Shown in pieces: positions 24,524 through 36,194 of a stretch of 64,000 nucleotides of DNA. The notes beneath the pieces were generated by a model that searched no databases, was not told the origin of the DNA, and saw only the letters and a list, made by a program, of their open reading frames with translations. Location: assembly GCA_029298735.1 (NCBI GenBank), contig JANSLP010000053.1:62001-126000 (forward strand), written 5' to 3'. The stretch is from Ophiostoma sp. CBS 140.51. Lineage: Eukaryota; Ascomycota; Sordariomycetes; Ophiostomatales; Ophiostomataceae. Within the stretch, counting starts at the first letter, position 1. Each line of letters starts with the position of its first letter. The translations under genes were made by a program, and so were the position numbers.

Positions 24524-25521
24524 ATGGTAAGTTGCGATGCATTTAGCACCACCACATCTGGGAATGTCTCTTGGAGGGAAGATGCGTCGTTTTATTCACC
24601 CACTGACAACATCACTAGGCCATGCCCGCTGGCTATAAGCCATCGCCTCTTGGCTACGGCTCACCACGCAGCTCGCCCTTCCGCCGCCCTGAATCTCCTG
24701 TTTCGCCATCGCCGCTCCGGCACACTACCCCGACGGCATCGCCCTTTAGGGGCCCAAACACACCCGGCAACAACGACGACGGTCCCCGAAATGGTCTTGG
24801 CCTTGTCACAACACCAACCCCCTCGTCTCGCTATGACGGACGTGGCAACTCGACGACACCCGTGCTGACCAACAGCAGCTGGACGCCAAGAAACCAGCAA
24901 CAGTCTTCTTCCCAACTTCAGCCGGCCGCCGACATCAGAAACACTGGCTCGTCATCACTATCCGCTGGCAACGGCTCTGCCATCTCCCAGCTGCAGGCCG
25001 CCCAGGTGCGCACGCTGCGCGAGGGTTTCCAGATTTTGGACCGTGACAGCGACGGCTCGGTCGGTAGAGAAGATGTGGCCGATATGCTGAACCAGTTGGG
25101 GCTGCCGTCGACGCCCGCGGACGTTTCCCAGTTCTTCCCGGCCGGTGCACCCCAGACGGTGACCATGGGTACCTTCCTCAACGCATTGGCCTCAGCTCTC
25201 GCAGCCTTGTCCCCAAGTGCCGAGCTGCTGTCTGCCCTCTCGGCCTTTGACGAGGACGACAGCGGCGAGATTGATGCCGCCGAGCTGCGTGATGCGCTGC
25301 TGCACACGGCCCCCGAGCCCGGTGAGCCTCAGCTGACCGAGGGCGAGATCAACCGGGTCATGCAAGGGTTCATGGGCCGGCGGGCGTTTACAAACAAGAG
25401 CAAACCCGGTCCTGGCTTCGGCAAGCGTGGGGATGTATTCAAGTACCAGGACCTCGTGCACTCGATTGCGGGCAGCGGCCAGGGCAGCAACTCGGGCGAA
25501 GGCAACGAGGCGGCCGAGTGA
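24524..25521 (+). CDS. EF-hand protein, probable myosin regulatory light chain
   Basis: Exon 1 contributes only the ATG (24524-24526), followed directly by GTAAGT. A 92-bp intron ends in CACTAG at 24618, and exon 2 (24619-25521) opens GCC ATG CCC. The product is 301 residues. About 130 N-terminal residues are Pro/Ser-rich and likely disordered (SPFRRPESPVSPSPLR). EF-hand 1 has a near-ideal loop, DRDSDGSVGRED. A central segment with ALAALSPSAELLSALSAF follows, then EF-hand 2 with DEDDSGEIDAAEL. This order matches regulatory light chains of type II myosin, such as Rlc1 for contractile-ring function. The disordered extension is longer than in yeast light chains. If splicing fails, translation could still begin at the second ATG (24622) with a two-residue loss. 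A calmodulin-like alternative is less likely because only two good loops are seen. Confidence 0.8.
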
Positions 25522-28500
25522 TGTCAGTCAGAAAACGACTGGCCACTAAGTTGTATTTGCTATTTCATGGTTATGTGTTGGGACTCTTGGGTATACTTGT
25601 TTATTGTGTCTTATTGTGCTTTGTCATTTCATGGGATCGGGGAACGGAACACGGCAACATCGACAGCAATGCTATTTACATCTTGTTTTGATTTGTGACT
25701 GTGTTGCGGTGTATGGGTCATATTTAACAGCCACATAGTGGTGACGTATGAAGAGTTATTTGGATGCAATGATACACGCGCTGCCTGCGATGATACGTAC
25801 TTTACTTTCCTATTTGCTCGGAACATCGGAGACTTCTATCTGCAGTGCGACTTGGAGGTCATTCGGCACTTCTCGCCGAATTGAAAGCTGCATACGGTGT
25901 CTATTCTGCATCGAGAGCAAAGAAACTTTCTATATAAAATTAAACTCTATCGATCTTGAAGTTATACCAAACTCAACACGATATATCAGAATAATACGTC
26001 GTCAAGTGATGGCTCCCAGCCTTGTGCCGGTTGCTGTTGACATTCTTGTCCTGAAACTTTGGGACCGTTCGGCTGGTGATTGAGCTGGCGGTATGGCCGC
26101 TGATGAGTCCCCTGTAAAACGGCACGTTACAGGGTCCAGCATCCAATTCTCAAGCGCCAAAACGTTGGTGTCAATTTCTGCCTGACCTTCAGGCTTCAGG
26201 CGGTCGTGAGTGAGGTGAGGTCGTCTTACAAGAGCTCCACTCTAATTTTGAAGCTAACGCCCGCTTTTCGCCCATTTTCCCTCTCCTGCCCCACCGAAGC
26301 TTCGAGAATCGTTCCTCGTTGCCCCAAGCCTGACGAATCCCGCGCTTTGGTTCCCGTAGCACTGGAACAAAAACCCGCATACAACGATATGGTCGTCCAC
26401 TGCGACCCTCTCTGCAACCACTACAAACAACAGCACCCACAGCGCTTGCGGGACCGCTCCCCTCCCCTTCCCCTGGCAGGGCCGCCCGAGCCCGCTGCCG
26501 GCACCTAGTGGGAAGGCGCGGGCAAACACGTCAAGTGCCCGCTGCGCAACGGCGCTAAACTGGCATTTGGGGTCCAAGGTGGACGCAAAGTTGGGAGGAT
26601 GGTCGTGGCGTTTGTTTTCATTTTTTTTTTCGAGGCACTGACAACAGAAGATCACAGTTGGATTTGGTACAGCTAAAGTGTGATGTGACAAGGTGACAAG
26701 AGAAGCAATTTTAAACTGTGCAAGTCCTTCCGAACGTGCGACAAAACAACGTCTGTTCCACGTGGGCGTATACAGTGAGTTTTGTTAAAGTTCTTGCAGG
26801 CTGTCCTCAAATCTGAGTGAAGACCCCTAACCCTAGGGCGCTGAGACATTGCTGATAGTGGCTGGCAACTTCGTAAGACAGCGGCTTCGGCGAAAATGAC
26901 CGAGTGCGAGACGTCTGTTGTCAATGTCTAGTAGAAATTAATGTTTTCCAAGTCGATATTCTATCCAGAAAGCAGACGGAACAGACGGCCGGTTTCTGAG
27001 GAAGGAGCCGTTTATATATTGTCCGGTCCAAATAACAGACAGGGGCGCCTATATTCAGGGTCCTGCTGGTCTGTGTTGATGCCAGTTGGCCATAGCATAC
27101 GAACAAAGTCAATATCGAATCGAAAAGGCTATCATATCTACGAACGGAGCAACTCTCCGCATACGAGTGAATATTGAACTTGTCTGGTTGTTTCGTCTTC
27201 GTGTCTTTTCGCCACGCCGCGTTCTCCGCATTTGTTGACTTGGCGACGCGTTTAAGAAGTCTCTCTGCATCCTGACTCGTGGACAGTCAGGCGGCGCTTT
27301 TCAACGCTTCCCCGGGCCTGTCAGTCTGTCAAAGTAAACAGAAGGTCTCTCTCCTGCAAGGCCCATTGGTCAAAAAAGCATCCTGTCTTTAGAAACTGGG
27401 AACGATCACCATCATCCAACTTTTGTTCGCACTGGTCATCCGAATGAGTGTTGTCCCAGCTCGACTAGTCAACGATTCCCAATAACCCGATAGTCCAATC
27501 CTTTGCAGATTCGGGGTGGGTTTGCCTGCAACCCTGGATCACATCGCTCGTTTTGGAGAACTGACTTCCTTTTGTTCCCATCTTGTTCAAGTGAAGAAAG
27601 GAGTATTGTTTTTATTCTGACCCCTTCGCTCTTTCCCCTCGTTGCCCCCTGCACAGACCATTACCTGCCGCCTGTACTGGTGACCTGTGGGGGCCTGCAG
27701 TCTGCCAGCGGTGGCGCAGGTAGCAGTGACGGGTCCAATGGGCTTGTCTCGAAGAGAGAAAGAGAGAGTGAGTGTTGAGGAGTAGAAATTTCCACAGGAG
27801 GAGCGACTGGCTTGGTTGGCCTGGGCTTTGTCCGTGGGCTGCTTTTGTCTCCTATTTTATTTTTATTTTCTCTTTATTTTCTCTTTATTTTATTTTCGGA
27901 GACCACCCTGGCCAACAAAGGAAAGAGCAGTAACGCAGACCAGAAAAAGGGAAAGAGCGCCCCGGACACAATCCACGAGAAATACAAATCCAAACTTCTG
28001 CAAAAACACCTTCAACTTCGCCCAGTTAGAACCGAGAAAACACTCGACACAGAATTCGACAGCCTAGAGAAAGCCCGCCTGCCAACGAGGCTGCGCCATG
28101 CACTTTGGCCCGACCAACCCAGTTTGACCCATCCAGCGACAGGCGCCTTGAAAACCGTGTCTCTCCCCAAACGACTTTCTCCCTTCTTTTTTCTTTTTCT
28201 TTCGAACTGCTCGACCAACTTGCCCAAAATACCGTTCACCCGCTCGCCAGTTGACCGTTGTCATACCTCCTTTCGATCCAATCCTCCTCGAACTCCCGTC
28301 GTCCAAACTGCCAGACGAATCTGCGGCCGTTGGAACCCAACCAGCGAGTAAACAAACATTCCAGCTTCGATCCCAAATCCAGCTTCGATCCCGAAAACCG
28401 ACGAAAAAGAGTTCGAACGAGATAGGACGAGGCTACAATACAGTCCAGAAGAATCTTCGGATCACGCTGTCAACTGACCCAAAGACTTCGCAGCTGTCGA

Positions 28501-28955
28501 ACGTCAAAGCCGTCAAGCTGCCAAAAGCCCGAAAAGTCACCAACGGTTGCCAAAAGTCGGGATTCGCAAGCTCCCGTTTTCATGTGGCACTACTGGCAGC
28601 TCGCCAACGGATAGCTACAGCGCCTCCTCTCTCAGTGCAGACAGTGCTACCAGCCTTTGAGTGAAACCCGGTTTACTGCATTTTTTCCCCTCCCACGCTC
28701 TTTCCGCCAATTTTTTCGACCCGACGCCAGGCTGCCCGCGGCAGGAGCGACTGCAAGGCAAAAGTTAGCGCGGCCCCCGATTATTCATAACGCCGAAAAA
28801 CGCACCAGTCGCAATTACACACAGCAAATAGGCTGCTGGAGAGTTCGCTTCCGCTATCTCTCAGTGTGTGTGTGAGAGACAGAAAGTGAGAGAAGCAGGG
28901 ACTAGGGAAAATCCAGGCAAAAAAAAAGCCCCCCAAAAAATCGACAGCCGCTTCA
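25522..28955. other. Intergenic region and long 5' region of the TPR-DnaJ gene
   Basis: About 3.4 kb without a recognisable gene. The final stretch from about 27800 is rich in short pyrimidine runs and small upstream open frames, as expected of a long fungal 5' leader. A CCCTAACCCTAGGG motif (two telomere-like units in opposite sense) lies at 26825-26838. Confidence 0.5.
28361..28396. repeat. 18-bp tandem duplication in the TPR-DnaJ 5' region
   Basis: CCAGCTTCGATCCCAAAT is followed at once by CCAGCTTCGATCCCGAAA, differing at only two positions. It lies about 560 bp upstream of the start codon and has no evident coding role. Confidence 0.75.
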
Positions 28956-31396
28956 ATGAAGTTTTTCAACAAAAAACCTTCCCGAAAACCCACAGCCAAC
29001 GCTTCTGCTGGCGCACCACCATACGACGAGAACGAAGACGATTACCTCCCCTCGCCGGCACGATCAGAACCAGCTTCGCCCGCCAGCCGTTCTCCCACCA
29101 AGCAATTTGCAACCACGGCATCGCCCACAAAGGCATCGCCAACCAAAATCTCTACTAAAATCTCAGCCTCCTCTGCCTCGCCGTCTCTTTTCCCGTCCTC
29201 TTCGACGGGCACCTCCGGCTCTGCACGGTCCTCTCCCACCAAGCTCCGGTCCACGTCCCCGTCAGCGCAGCAGCCGTTCTCAAGTTCGGGCTCGCCTGCT
29301 GCTTCCCCTCGACCAAAGAAGTCCTCGTCGTCTTCTTCGTCGTCGCGGCATCATACTTCTTCTTCCTCACGGCACCACTACGACCGTGATAGAGCAGCTG
29401 CTGAACCCGGCTCGCCACTGACTTCGTCTTCCTCCGCCAACAACGTTGGATCCTCGTCTTCCTCGTCATCTCGCCGGCGAAAGATTGACCCCAACACCCA
29501 TCCTCTCAACCTCCCTCCTGAGGAGCGCAAGCGCCTCTCTCTTCTTTCCGCCATGTCCAACCGCACTTCCATGGATACCGACCGCGAAACGCCCGGCGTC
29601 ACGTCCGGTGCCGCCAGCCCCTCCTCTCCGAACCCCATGCAGAACTCACAGTCTTCTCAGAAGCGCTCTCAGTCACCACCTCAGTCTACGCCTTCGACGG
29701 CCAACGCACAGTCCTCTGCCTCAACGCCGCCGCCCGCAGCAGCAAGCAATGGCACCGTTCCTGTGAACGGCGCCACCAATGGCGATGTGCCTGTGCCCCC
29801 GCCGCACAAGACGCCTGCTCCCACGCCTGAGGAGGAGGCCGAGGCGTTCAAGAACCTGGGCAACAAGTACTTCAAGGAGAAGAGCTACATGGCGGCCATT
29901 GGCGAATACACAAAGGGTGTGTATAATCTCCCTTTCTGACGTTTATTTTAATTTTGTCTTTGTCACTAACAAAAACAGCCGTCAACTTGGTACCACAGTC
30001 TGCTACTTACCTGAGCAATCGTGCCGCCGCCTACATGTCCGCAGGCAACTACTCGTCTGCCCTGGAGGACTGTCTGCGCGCCACCGACATTGACCCCCAG
30101 AACCCCAAGATCCTGCTGCGCCTGGCCCGCATCTACACCAGCCTGGGTCAGCCCGAGGATGCCATCCTCACCTTTGGCCGTATCCAGCCGCCACCATCGG
30201 CCAAAGACATGGCCCCCGCCAAGGAGATGCTGCAGCACGTCAACGCGGCACGTGACGCCCTCGATAACGGCACCACGGGCTCCATGGTGCTCCACGCTCT
30301 TGATATGGCCGGCCGCCAGCTCGGCCCCAGCGCTGTGCAGCCCCGCAAGTGGCAGCTGATGCGCGGCGATGCCTACCTCAAGATGGGCGGCGAGAACAAC
30401 ATCGGCGAGGCCGCCAACATTGCCATTTCTCTGCTGCGCTACAACAACAAGGACCCGGAGGCCATTATCCTGCGTGGCCGTGCCCTCTACTCGCAGGGCG
30501 ACAACACCCAGGCCGAGCGCCACTTCCGCCGTGCCATTGACCTGGACCCGGACGCACGCGACGCCATCAAGTGGCTGCGTATCGTACAGAAGCTCGACCG
30601 GATGAAGGAGGAGGGCAACAAGGAGTACAAGGCAGGCCGCTGGCAGGCGGCCATTGACAAGTACACCGACGCTCTCGCCATCGACCCGGCCAACCGCGGC
30701 ATTAACTCCAAGCTGCTGCAGAACCGTGCCCTGTGCCGTCTCAAGCTCAAGGAGTACGACGAGGCTATTTCGGACTGTGACGCGGCTATCGCCCTCGACC
30801 CCTCCTACTCCAAGGCGCGCCGCACCAAGGCCAATGCCTATGGTCTGGCCGAGCGCTGGGAGGATGCCGTGCGTGAGTGGAAGGCCCTGGCCGAGCGCGA
30901 GCCTGAGGACCGTGCCATTCTCAAGGAAGTCAAGAAGGCCGAGCTCGAGCTCAAGAAGAGCCAGCGCAAGGACTACTACAAGATCCTCGGTGTCTCCAAG
31001 GATGCCGACGACAAGGAGATCAAGAAGGCCTACCGGAAACTGGCCGTCGTTCACCACCCGGACAAGAACCCGGGCGACGAGAACGCCGAGGCCCGCTTCA
31101 AGGACATTGGCGAGGCGTATGAGACCTTGAGCGACTCGCAGAAGCGTGCGCGCTACGACAGCGGCGAGGATCTCATGGACCCTTCGGACATGTTTGGTGG
31201 CGGCGGCGGCATGCACGGCGGCATCGATCCCGAGATCCTGTTTAGCATGATGGGCGGCCAGGGCGGTGGTGGCTTCGGCGGTGGTGGTTTCGGTGGTGGC
31301 GGCTTTGGTGGCGGCGGTTTCCCTGGTGGTGGCGGCGGTGGCTTCCACGGCGGCGGCCGTCAGCGTGGCTTCCCCGGCGGCTTCCAGTTCCAGTGA
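28956..31396 (+). CDS. TPR and J-domain co-chaperone (DNAJC7/Tpr2-like)
   Basis: Exons 28956-29916 and 29979-31396, joined across a 62-bp intron, give 792 residues. Residues 1-290 are a Ser/Pro-rich disordered region. TPR repeats begin at EEAEAFKNLGNKYFKEKSY and run to about residue 640, including EEGNKEYKAGRWQAAIDKYT. A J-domain follows at about 650-715 (KDYYKILGVSKDADDKEIKK) with an intact HPD tripeptide near residue 679. The end is a Gly/Phe-rich tail closing in GGFQFQ. The J-domain stimulates Hsp70 ATPase while TPRs bind the EEVD tails of Hsp70 and Hsp90, so DNAJC7-type proteins pass clients between the two chaperones. Expected cytosolic. The N-terminal disordered part is much longer than in human DNAJC7. 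The frame stays open far past the TGA at 31394-31396; see the next feature. Confidence 0.92.
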
Positions 31397-31702
31397 CAAC
31401 CCGCAAGGGAAGGAGAGGAAGACGAGGACGATGAGTATGAGGTCGAGAGTGAGGATGACGATGGCGAGACGCATTACGCCAAGGACTTTGAAAAAGACTA
31501 CGGATGGAACGCCGCCTCGGCCGCGTCTCGGACGACTGCACGGCATGACCGGCTGCTCGCCCTGGTGCAGCGTGTCGGCATCTTTGTGCTGGCTGCTCTT
31601 GTCCTCCTACCGCCGGTCCTGGTCGCCATTCTAGCCGTCCTGGCCGGCCTGGTCTACCTCATTTTGCAGCGTGTCCGACCGCAGCTTCTGTCGCGCACGT
31701 AG
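31397..31702 (+). other. In-frame 101-codon extension after the TPR-DnaJ stop, encoding an acidic linker and membrane helix
   Basis: Directly after TGA (31394-31396, next base C) the same frame runs 101 sense codons to TAG at 31700-31702. It begins QPAREGEEDEDDEYEVES and continues through THYAKDFEKDYGWNAA. A long hydrophobic helix follows, VGIFVLAALVLLPPVLVAIL and on to GLVYLIL, closing with a basic tail QRVRPQLLSRT. Codon choice is like the gene itself, mostly C or G at third positions. There is no in-frame ATG, so the segment cannot be an ordinary separate gene; it needs readthrough, splicing around the stop, or an unseen upstream exon. No canonical GTRAGT donor is visible just before the stop. 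Seen: the open frame and its composition. Inferred: that it is translated. Confidence 0.6.
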
Positions 31703-33205
31703 CGGGCTGGGCCTTTGCCCTTCTTGTCTCCTCTTTTTGGGTCCTCTCACCTAGTCCTCGGGTGGCCGTTGTGTTTTGTGCTTGTTTGCTGTTTATTTGT
31801 TGAGAGAGGTTCCTCTTCTTCCCTTACCGGAAGGTTACTTTTTTCTCTTCCCCACCGAATGTGATCGTCAAGGTATATGACTTTTTGCTCTGGTGGTCCT
31901 CTTTTCTCCTTTTCTTTTCTTCTTCCTTTTTTTGTTTGTAATTTTCTTTTTCTCTCTCCCCCCATTCTCGCACCCACATTCATCTTGTCAATGGCATTTT
32001 CTGTGTCTTTTTGCTTGTTTGCTGTTTTCTTTCTACGCAGAATGATCCCAAAAAAGACTATTAGAAAAATTGCGTGGTGGTTCCTTTTCTCCGTTCCTGT
32101 TTTTGTCTTCTTTCTCGTCCATCATCATGTCTTCTTTCATCTCATTTTCATTCTCTCTTTATTTTTCAAAACTCAAAGTAGACTACCGGCGTCCCATAGG
32201 ATAGAAGAAATAAAAAAAATCATAAAAAATAAACCAATGTTTAGACGACTGAGATATGTATGTATGTGAGCTGTGTGAGTTGTGATGTGTCTATTGGCTC
32301 TTAAGCGTGCAAGAGTCATGTAAGCTCCTGGTATACGTATTTATCCAGAATGACCCGTCACATCCTTTTCCCAGCCTTTTGGACAACGCATGCGGTTTCC
32401 TGGTTTGGACCGTGCCTCACCTTTTGCGTTTCTGCATATTTTTTACAGTTCCCACGTTTGCACGCGCGTGCTTTGTCCTCTCCCTGCGCAAGGGAAGGTG
32501 CAGCCTGCCAGATGGGACGTTATTGGGACGCTCTTGCGGTTTGCGGTTGGATAGTGTGTGCGATTTTGGCTTTTTGGCGGGTGGAGGGGCTCCTTTTGAC
32601 TACCGCTTTGGGCAAGTCAGGGGTACTTGCCTTCTTCTCTGTGCTTCGAAAATAGGAGGCTTGTGCTTGCATAGTGCGGGATGAAGTCGCACAGTACTAT
32701 ACCAATTTCATATGCTACAATTACTAGCACACAGTGCAAATTTAAGCTCCATCCCGCCCCAATTACGAACGACGCCTCCCTGCTGGGGAAGGCCACGATT
32801 CAAGATGTTTGTGAACTTGAAAATTACCCTAAAGTTATATGGGCACTTTCCCTTGCTTGACCATTTTGCACTCTTTCGCACAATCCACTTCTGCGAAACG
32901 TCACCCTCTTCCAACGACAACCCAGCAACCTTGCTGCCTTTCCTTTTCTTTTTCTTTTCTTCGTTTCTCTTTTTATTTCTTTCTTTTCCCTTTTTCTACT
33001 TGATGTCCTTTTAGCTATCGATCCTCTCGACGTCTTTTTGTTTGCGCGTCGTGACTAGCTATCGATCGGATCACCAACTTTGAGACTTTGACCTGAACCT
33101 TTTTTTCTTCTCGACGACAGCATCGCAAATCTCCATCGACGACCTTCCGAACCTCTTTCCCTCCTTCTCCCCTGCCTCCCGGTCTCGCGCCGCCCGCCCG
33201 ATACC
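31703..33205. other. Intergenic region, TPR-DnaJ 3' end to Sec63
   Basis: No gene recognised. Plus-strand T/C-rich tracts occur at about 31880-32170 and again at 32930-33005; the second is the probable Sec63 leader. ATCGAT sites repeat at 33016-33021 and 33062-33067. Confidence 0.5.
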
Positions 33206-35484
33206 ATGGCCGTCGACTACGACTACGACGAGACTGGCGATCTGTGGCCGTTCTTCGTCTTCACCCTCGCCGTCATCATCACCTTGCCGTTGACCTATGT
33301 CCTGCTCAAGGGCCTGGGCAACCCGGCCGCCGTGTTCCCCCGCGTCCAGTCCAAGTTCCGCCACAGCCACTCTGACCTCGTCGATGCCGAGCGCGCCAAG
33401 TACCGTCGCCAGCAGCGGCGGCTGGGTCTCATCCTAGCCGTCGCTGTCGGTTGGGCCACAATGGGCTACATGCTGTATCTGATCCAGTTCGCCGAGGTCG
33501 CCAAGGTCGAGCGTATCTGGAATCCCTATGATATTCTTGGTATTGCCGACGTATGTTCCTTGACGCCCATTCCTTCCCATTCCTTCTTTTTGATCACCGC
33601 TAACAGACTTAGTCCGCCACAGAAAAGGTCATCAAGACCGCGTACAAGCAGCTCTCGCGCCAGTTCCACCCCGACAAGCGCAAGCCCGATGCGTCCAAGA
33701 ACGAGACCATTGAGATGCTCAACGACCGCTACGTCGACATCTCCAAGGCCTACCAGGCGCTCACCGACGAGGAGATCCGCAACAACTACCTACTCTACGG
33801 CCACCCCGACGGCAAGCAGGGCACCAGCATCAGCATCGGCCTGCCCAAGCTGATTATCACCGACGGCAACGGCAAGTACGTCGTGCTGCTCTACTTCTTG
33901 TTGTTTGGCGTCCTGCTGCCCTACGTCGTGGGTTCGTGGTGGTACGGTACCCAAAGCCGATCCAAGGAGGGCGTCCTCATGGAGAGTGCCAACCGCCTCT
34001 TCCACGAGTATGCCGACGACATTGACGAGGCGGGCCTCGTGTCGGCACTGTCTACAGGCAAGGAGTTTGACGCCGTCCTGCCTGGCGACGAGGCCGATTC
34101 TGGCCTCGCTACGGTGGAGGCGCGCATCACTGCCCCTGCTGCCACCGCTGCCTCTGCCGACGACGAAGCTGCCACGACCGCCTCGTCCGCTCTGACTGTT
34201 GCCGGTCTCTCCACAGCCGACCGCGAGAAGCTCGACAACCTCGACAACGGCGTCCGGCGCAAGGTCCTGGCTCTTCTGTGGGCCTACCTGGGCCGTGTCG
34301 ACCTCGGCGACGCCACACTTGAGAAGCACAAGTTCGAAGTCGCCCCGATTGCCAACACACTCACCCGTTCCTTCACTGCCATTGCGCTCGCCTACGGCAA
34401 CACCGCTCCCGTCATCGCCTCCTTCAAGGCCGGCCAGCTCATCATCCAGGCCCTGGCACCCAAGTCTTCGCCACTCCAGCAGCTCCCGCACATCACGCCC
34501 GCGATCGCCAAGGCCATCGAGGGCGACTCCACTGTCACCATGCCCATCCAGCGTCTCATGGACCTGCCCGACGCCAAGCGGAGGAAGATTGCTGTCGGCA
34601 GTGGCCGCCTATCGGCCGACCAATACGAGGAGGCCGTCTCCGTCGCCAAGCAGCTGCCCCAACTCCGTGTCGCCAAGGCCTTCTTCAAGGTCCCCGGCGA
34701 AAAGCACATTATCCCGTCGTCGCTTGTCAGCCTGGTCGTCAAGGGCCGCTTTATTCCTCCTGGTTTTGCCGAGTCGGCAACCGAGGTCGACCCCTCCGAG
34801 TTGTTGGATGCCGACCCGGCCGAAGACGACATGGACGCCCTGTTGGGCCGGAAACCCAAGACCATTGTCGGCCGCAACCCTGACGGCACCGCTATTACCT
34901 CGGACGCCGGCAACGGCAAGCCCAACCTGCCTCCCCTGGCCTACGCCCCCTACTTCGGCCGCGACTACTCTCCCCGCTGGCACGTCTTCCTGACCGACTC
35001 CAAGCAGGGCAAGATGGTTGTGCCCCCCTTTACGTTTACGGCCTTTGACCGCCCGCTGTTTGAGGAGGACGGCAAGACACCGACGTTCAACATGCAGACA
35101 CTGAAAGCGCAGTTCATGGCACCGCCCCAGGCCGGCCAGTACACGTTTGTGATGCACGTCATGTGCGACAGCTACATTGGCTTTGACACGAAGACGGAGG
35201 TGACGCTGGTCGTCAAGGACGTGAGCGCAGCGGCAGAGATGGCCGACGAAGACGAGATTAGCGAGCCTGAGGAGGGTAAGTCAAGTTCCTACCCCTACTC
35301 TAACAAATTTAATAAAGCAGGCACTAACAATACAGACTCCATTGCTGGCATCATGAATGCGGCCAAGGGCGCACCAGTAAAGAAGGCCAAGTACGAGTCG
35401 GACGAGGAGGATGACGAGAGCGGCACAGACGAGGAGGCCGACGACACAAGCGACACCAACACGGACACGGAAGATGAGGACTAG
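33206..35484 (+). CDS. SEC63: Protein translocation subunit Sec63
   Basis: Three exons: 33206-33550, 33613-35275 and 35336-35484, giving 718 residues. Transmembrane helix 1 is near residues 14-36 and helix 2 near 72-94 (LGLILAVAVGWATMGYMLYL). A luminal J-domain follows (NPYDILGIADSATEKVIKTA) with HPD at 134-136. Helix 3 is near 205-226 (LLYFLLFGVLLPYVVGSWWY). After that come the cytosolic Sec63/Brl domain and a highly acidic C-terminal tail (DEEDDESGTDEEADD). Sec63 partners the Sec61 channel and recruits Hsp70 (Kar2/BiP) through its J-domain for post-translational import into the ER. The first intron has two nearby AGs; only the one at 33612 keeps the frame open. The last intron is exactly 60 nt and lacks a stop, so retention would insert 20 residues into the tail. 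Confidence 0.95.
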
Positions 35485-36194
35485 GTGGTGTGACCACTGT
35501 TGTCTTGATATTCTGTGGTTATTGTTTGTTTTTGCTTTGTTTCCCGCTGTACTATAATATATGAAAAAAGACCTTGCTCCTCTTTTCTTACCAGATTTTG
35601 GTTTATCCATACACGTCTTCTCTTTTGAAAGAGAGAGACGGTTAGAAGAAGAAAAGGACGGCAGTATGATGGGGGTCTTTTTACTAAATTCGGAATGAAA
35701 AAGAAAGAGAGGGGAAAACTCCATCTGGCGAGGCGTTCTTTTTGTTTATTCCTTCGTGCTTCACTTGTTTCATTGCGTTCTTCCCCTTAACTTGACGGGA
35801 TGCTTTTCTTCTATACTAGATAAACAGAAAGATATATCATACAAAAATGGCAGCCTGTGCTCGATAAAATGCAGCTGAAGATGGCTCTATCTTCACAGTC
35901 GTAAACTTAAGATGCTATTGTGATTCTTCTAATGTTATTAAAATGCTAAAACGGCAAAATACGACTCGTATTACTATACTGGCACCCTTCTTGCTGTCTT
36001 TAAAGTATCCATGAACAATTTTAACTTTTCCTGTTTTTATTCTGTTTCCGTTTTCCCTTCTACTGCTTTCTCAAGGACCATCCAAGAAAAGAGTAAGTTT
36101 GATACGCAAATAAATTGTGAAAATAAACGCCTTCGCTAAATGCAGACCCTCGTCCACGTTGCCGTAGACGTCTTCTCGTTGCTCTCCTCCTCTC
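35485..36194. other. Convergent intergenic region, Sec63 to RPB6
   Basis: Both neighbours end here. The DNA is AT-rich with several AATAAA-like runs and holds no gene that I can recognise. Confidence 0.5.

Noticed and set aside
29966..31546. Long minus-strand open frame of 526 codons opposite the TPR-DnaJ gene
   Set aside because: It is the GC-skewed shadow of the real gene, rich in Val/Leu/Gly with no domain.
31266..31634. 122-codon plus-strand frame overlapping the TPR-DnaJ 3' end in another frame
   Set aside because: The Gly-codon repeats read as Val/Ala runs in this frame; the in-frame extension at 31397-31702 is the more convincing coding segment.
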